64,000 nucleotides of DNA from Edaphobacter aggregans DSM 19364 (GTDB lineage: Bacteria; Acidobacteriota; Terriglobia; Terriglobales; Acidobacteriaceae), in contig NZ_JQKI01000001.1 in the NCBI RefSeq assembly GCF_000745965.1, positions 372,087 through 436,086 of the forward strand, written 5' to 3'. Each line of letters begins with the position of its first letter. The first letter of the stretch is position 1. Position numbers and translations under genes: made by a program. A model generated the notes under the pieces. It was not told where the DNA came from. It did not search any database and saw nothing but the letters and a program-made list of their open reading frames with translations. Positions 62,490 to 64,000 of the stretch are shown here, one piece after another.

Positions 62490-63761
62490 TCATTGCGCTG
62501 GCTCCGGACTGGCAATGGCGTATAGGGACTCACGCGAGATCGTACGAGCAATCAACGAGGCGAGCAGATTGCAGGGCAGAATGATCGGCAGGAGATGCCA
62601 TTGCCCGGTAAGTTCTACCGCCATCAGAGCTGCCATTAATGGAGCGTGCGTCACAGCAGCCATCAGTAGTCCCATGCCGCAGATAGCCAATATCGACGGC
62701 TCCGGAGTGTGCAGTAAGTGACCTGTCGCGAGACCGAGGGCAGCACCGGCGAACAGTGTAGGCGTGAAAACTCCTCCCACCGTGCCTGTTCCCACGCAGA
62801 AGGTTGTAGCGACCAGGCGAAAGGTAAACACACTGAAGATTCCAAGGAGCATCGTTTTGTTCTGCAGAATTCTCAGGAGAGCGGCGTCGCCGTTTCCCCA
62901 GACCTTAGGCTCGATCAGAGCGAGAACACCCACTGCGAGGCCACTCCACAGAAGTGCGAAGGGCAGACGTTTCGCTGCTGCGGAGAAATGAAGAAGCTTC
63001 TGATAGGCCGGGCCAACGGCGCCCAGAACAAGAGCCAGTGGGAGAACCCAAAGCAGATCGTGCGTCATCAGCAGTGATCCCCTTACCGGGAAGAGAGGGC
63101 CAGCACCCAGTACGAAGCGGCTAATGAGCCAACCAGTGCTTGAGGCCAAGAGCAGTTGAGGAATGTCGCACCAGGCCCACTCACCCAGGAGGATCTCTGT
63201 GACGAAGAATATTCCGGCGATCGGTGCTTGATAGGCTGCCGCTACCGCGGCTGCAGCGCCATAGGCTACCTGCCGCGACAACGACAGATTCCGTAGGGGA
63301 GATCGCTCTCCCACCCATGAGGAGATTGCAGCAGCGAATTGGATCATCGATCCTTCTCGCCCGATCGCCGCGCCGGTGGCTACGGAAAAGGCAGAGGCGG
63401 CAGTCCGCCAAAGTGTCGAAAGAAGAGGAATTCGGCCATTTCTGAGACGAACGGCTTCCACATATTCTTCAAAGTGCAAGTCCGGTGCCCACTTCCGCAT
63501 CATCCAGACCACAAGGGTTGCTAACGCCGCTCCGATGATCGGGGTCAAGATACGACGCGCGGGCGGCAGCGTTGCTGCCGCGATCGGTAACATTCCCGTC
63601 TGCTGAACAAAGACCCACTGAAGAAGGCGAAAGAAGAGCCTTATTGCAACACAGGCCGAGCCGCTAGCTGCTCCAAGAACAATAGCCCAACCAGTGGATG
63701 CCAGCCACGGTGTCACCGCCCGCTCAGTGCCTCTGACGTTGGTGACCGTTGCGGTGGTCAT
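62490..63761 (-). CDS. CLC-family chloride channel/antiporter
   Basis: The protein has about ten or more membrane helices. The selectivity-filter and gate region is GAAIGREGSMIQ (gating Glu), with AYQAPIAGIFFVTEIL and GTGTVGGVFTPTLFAGAALG further on. It has 423 residues, without C-terminal CBS domains. The ATG at 63761 overlaps the upstream gene's stop (ATGA), so translation is coupled. A 12-base longer start (GTG 63773) is possible but less likely. LysR follows. Confidence 0.9.
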   Translation of the reverse strand: MTTATVTNVRGTERAVTPWLASTGWAIVLGAASGSACVAIRLFFRLLQWVFVQQTGMLPIAAATLPPARRILTPIIGAALATLVVWMMRKWAPDLHFEEYVEAVRLRNGRIPLLSTLWRTAASAFSVATGAAIGREGSMIQFAAAISSWVGERSPLRNLSLSRQVAYGAAAAVAAAYQAPIAGIFFVTEILLGEWAWCDIPQLLLASSTGWLISRFVLGAGPLFPVRGSLLMTHDLLWVLPLALVLGAVGPAYQKLLHFSAAAKRLPFALLWSGLAVGVLALIEPKVWGNGDAALLRILQNKTMLLGIFSVFTFRLVATTFCVGTGTVGGVFTPTLFAGAALGLATGHLLHTPEPSILAICGMGLLMAAVTHAPLMAALMAVELTGQWHLLPIILPCNLLASLIARTISRESLYAIASPEPAQ

Positions 63762-64000
63762 GCTGTTACCCACTCTCCGGTTAACTCCGGTGTTGCAGAT
63801 CCTGTCGCCGTCTTTTCAGGGAGTACGTATTGCGACCTCATGCGATCAACGAGTGTCGAGGCAAGCTCAACGGCCTGCTGACGGATTTCAGGAACCGCGA
63901 TGCACTCAATAAGGTCGCCTTGCCGGCCAGGGCCGAGATTGAAGATGATTTCTGAAGCGTGACCACCAGCGTCGATGACCGCTCCGTCATGCGAGCAATG
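63758..64000 (-). CDS. Unrecognised protein, C-terminal 80 residues (cut by window end)
   Basis: The frame is open from base 64000 to a TGA at 63758-63760, which shares bases with the clcA-type start (ATGA). It reads DAGGHASEIIFNLGPGRQGDL and a helical QQAVELASTLVDRMR segment. No family was recognised. The overlap means the two proteins are made together. Confidence 0.75.
   Translation of the reverse strand, partial: HCSHDGAVIDAGGHASEIIFNLGPGRQGDLIECIAVPEIRQQAVELASTLVDRMRSQYVLPEKTATGSATPELTGEWVTA

Overview
The window looks like chromosome of an Acidobacteriota member, probably class Terriglobia (Acidobacteriaceae-like). This is inferred from GC-rich codon use and from the mix of families: very large TonB-dependent receptors with an N-terminal carboxypeptidase-regulatory-like (CarboxypepD_reg) domain, an orphan MacB/FtsX-type permease (the acidobacterial 'ADOP' type), PadR regulation, a sensor kinase with periplasmic propeller repeats, and many secreted glycoside hydrolases. 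No rRNA, tRNA, CRISPR array, prophage or intact insertion sequence was found.

Layout. 1-6.5 kb: the end of folC, an acyltransferase (plsC), a small secreted protein, a class I glutamine amidotransferase, then the chromosome-maintenance block rsmG-parA-parB with five perfect parS palindromes. 6.5-14.4 kb: small accessory genes (DUF1801, a membrane protein, DUF899, an SGNH hydrolase, a methyltransferase-TetR-SDR set with a clear palindromic operator candidate, HU, DUF2461) and a frameshifted acyltransferase-3 gene. 14.5-20.3 kb: a serine beta-lactamase-like protein and two secreted glycosidases (GH51 arabinofuranosidase, GH92 mannosidase). 20.3-30.8 kb: the conserved obgE / nadD-rsfS / rlmH-cobO block on the minus strand, interrupted by a plus-strand TonB-dependent receptor (with a candidate sigma-54 promoter) and an orphan permease. 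31-38 kb: two adjacent paralogous TonB-dependent receptors, the second broken by frameshifts. 38.4-46 kb: an energy-transducing TonB protein, a band-7 protein, AraC, an alpha/beta hydrolase, a PadR/membrane-Ig pair and a GH88/105 hydrolase. 46-51.4 kb: mnmE, a receptor C-terminal remnant and a 1171-residue propeller/PAS/histidine kinase. 51.8-59.2 kb: a GT4 glycosyltransferase coupled to a glycogen-debranching-type glucosidase, then a fourth receptor with a strong palindrome and promoter. 59.2-64 kb: a repeat-rich intergenic region, coaBC, a possible micro-membrane protein, LysR, and a CLC chloride channel translationally coupled to an unrecognised gene cut by the window edge.

How it works together: outer-membrane receptors, the TonB transducer and secreted glycosidases form a plant or microbial polysaccharide scavenging capacity. 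The rest is housekeeping (DNA segregation, ribosome assembly, tRNA modification, NAD/CoA/cobalamin steps). The most unusual sequence structures are the parS/repeat cluster at 3.29-4.39 kb, dispersed palindromic repeats that have entered coding regions (folC, tonB), and several small regulatory palindromes next to their likely regulators. No clearly new multi-gene system was recognised; all function calls are from reading motifs, not database searches.
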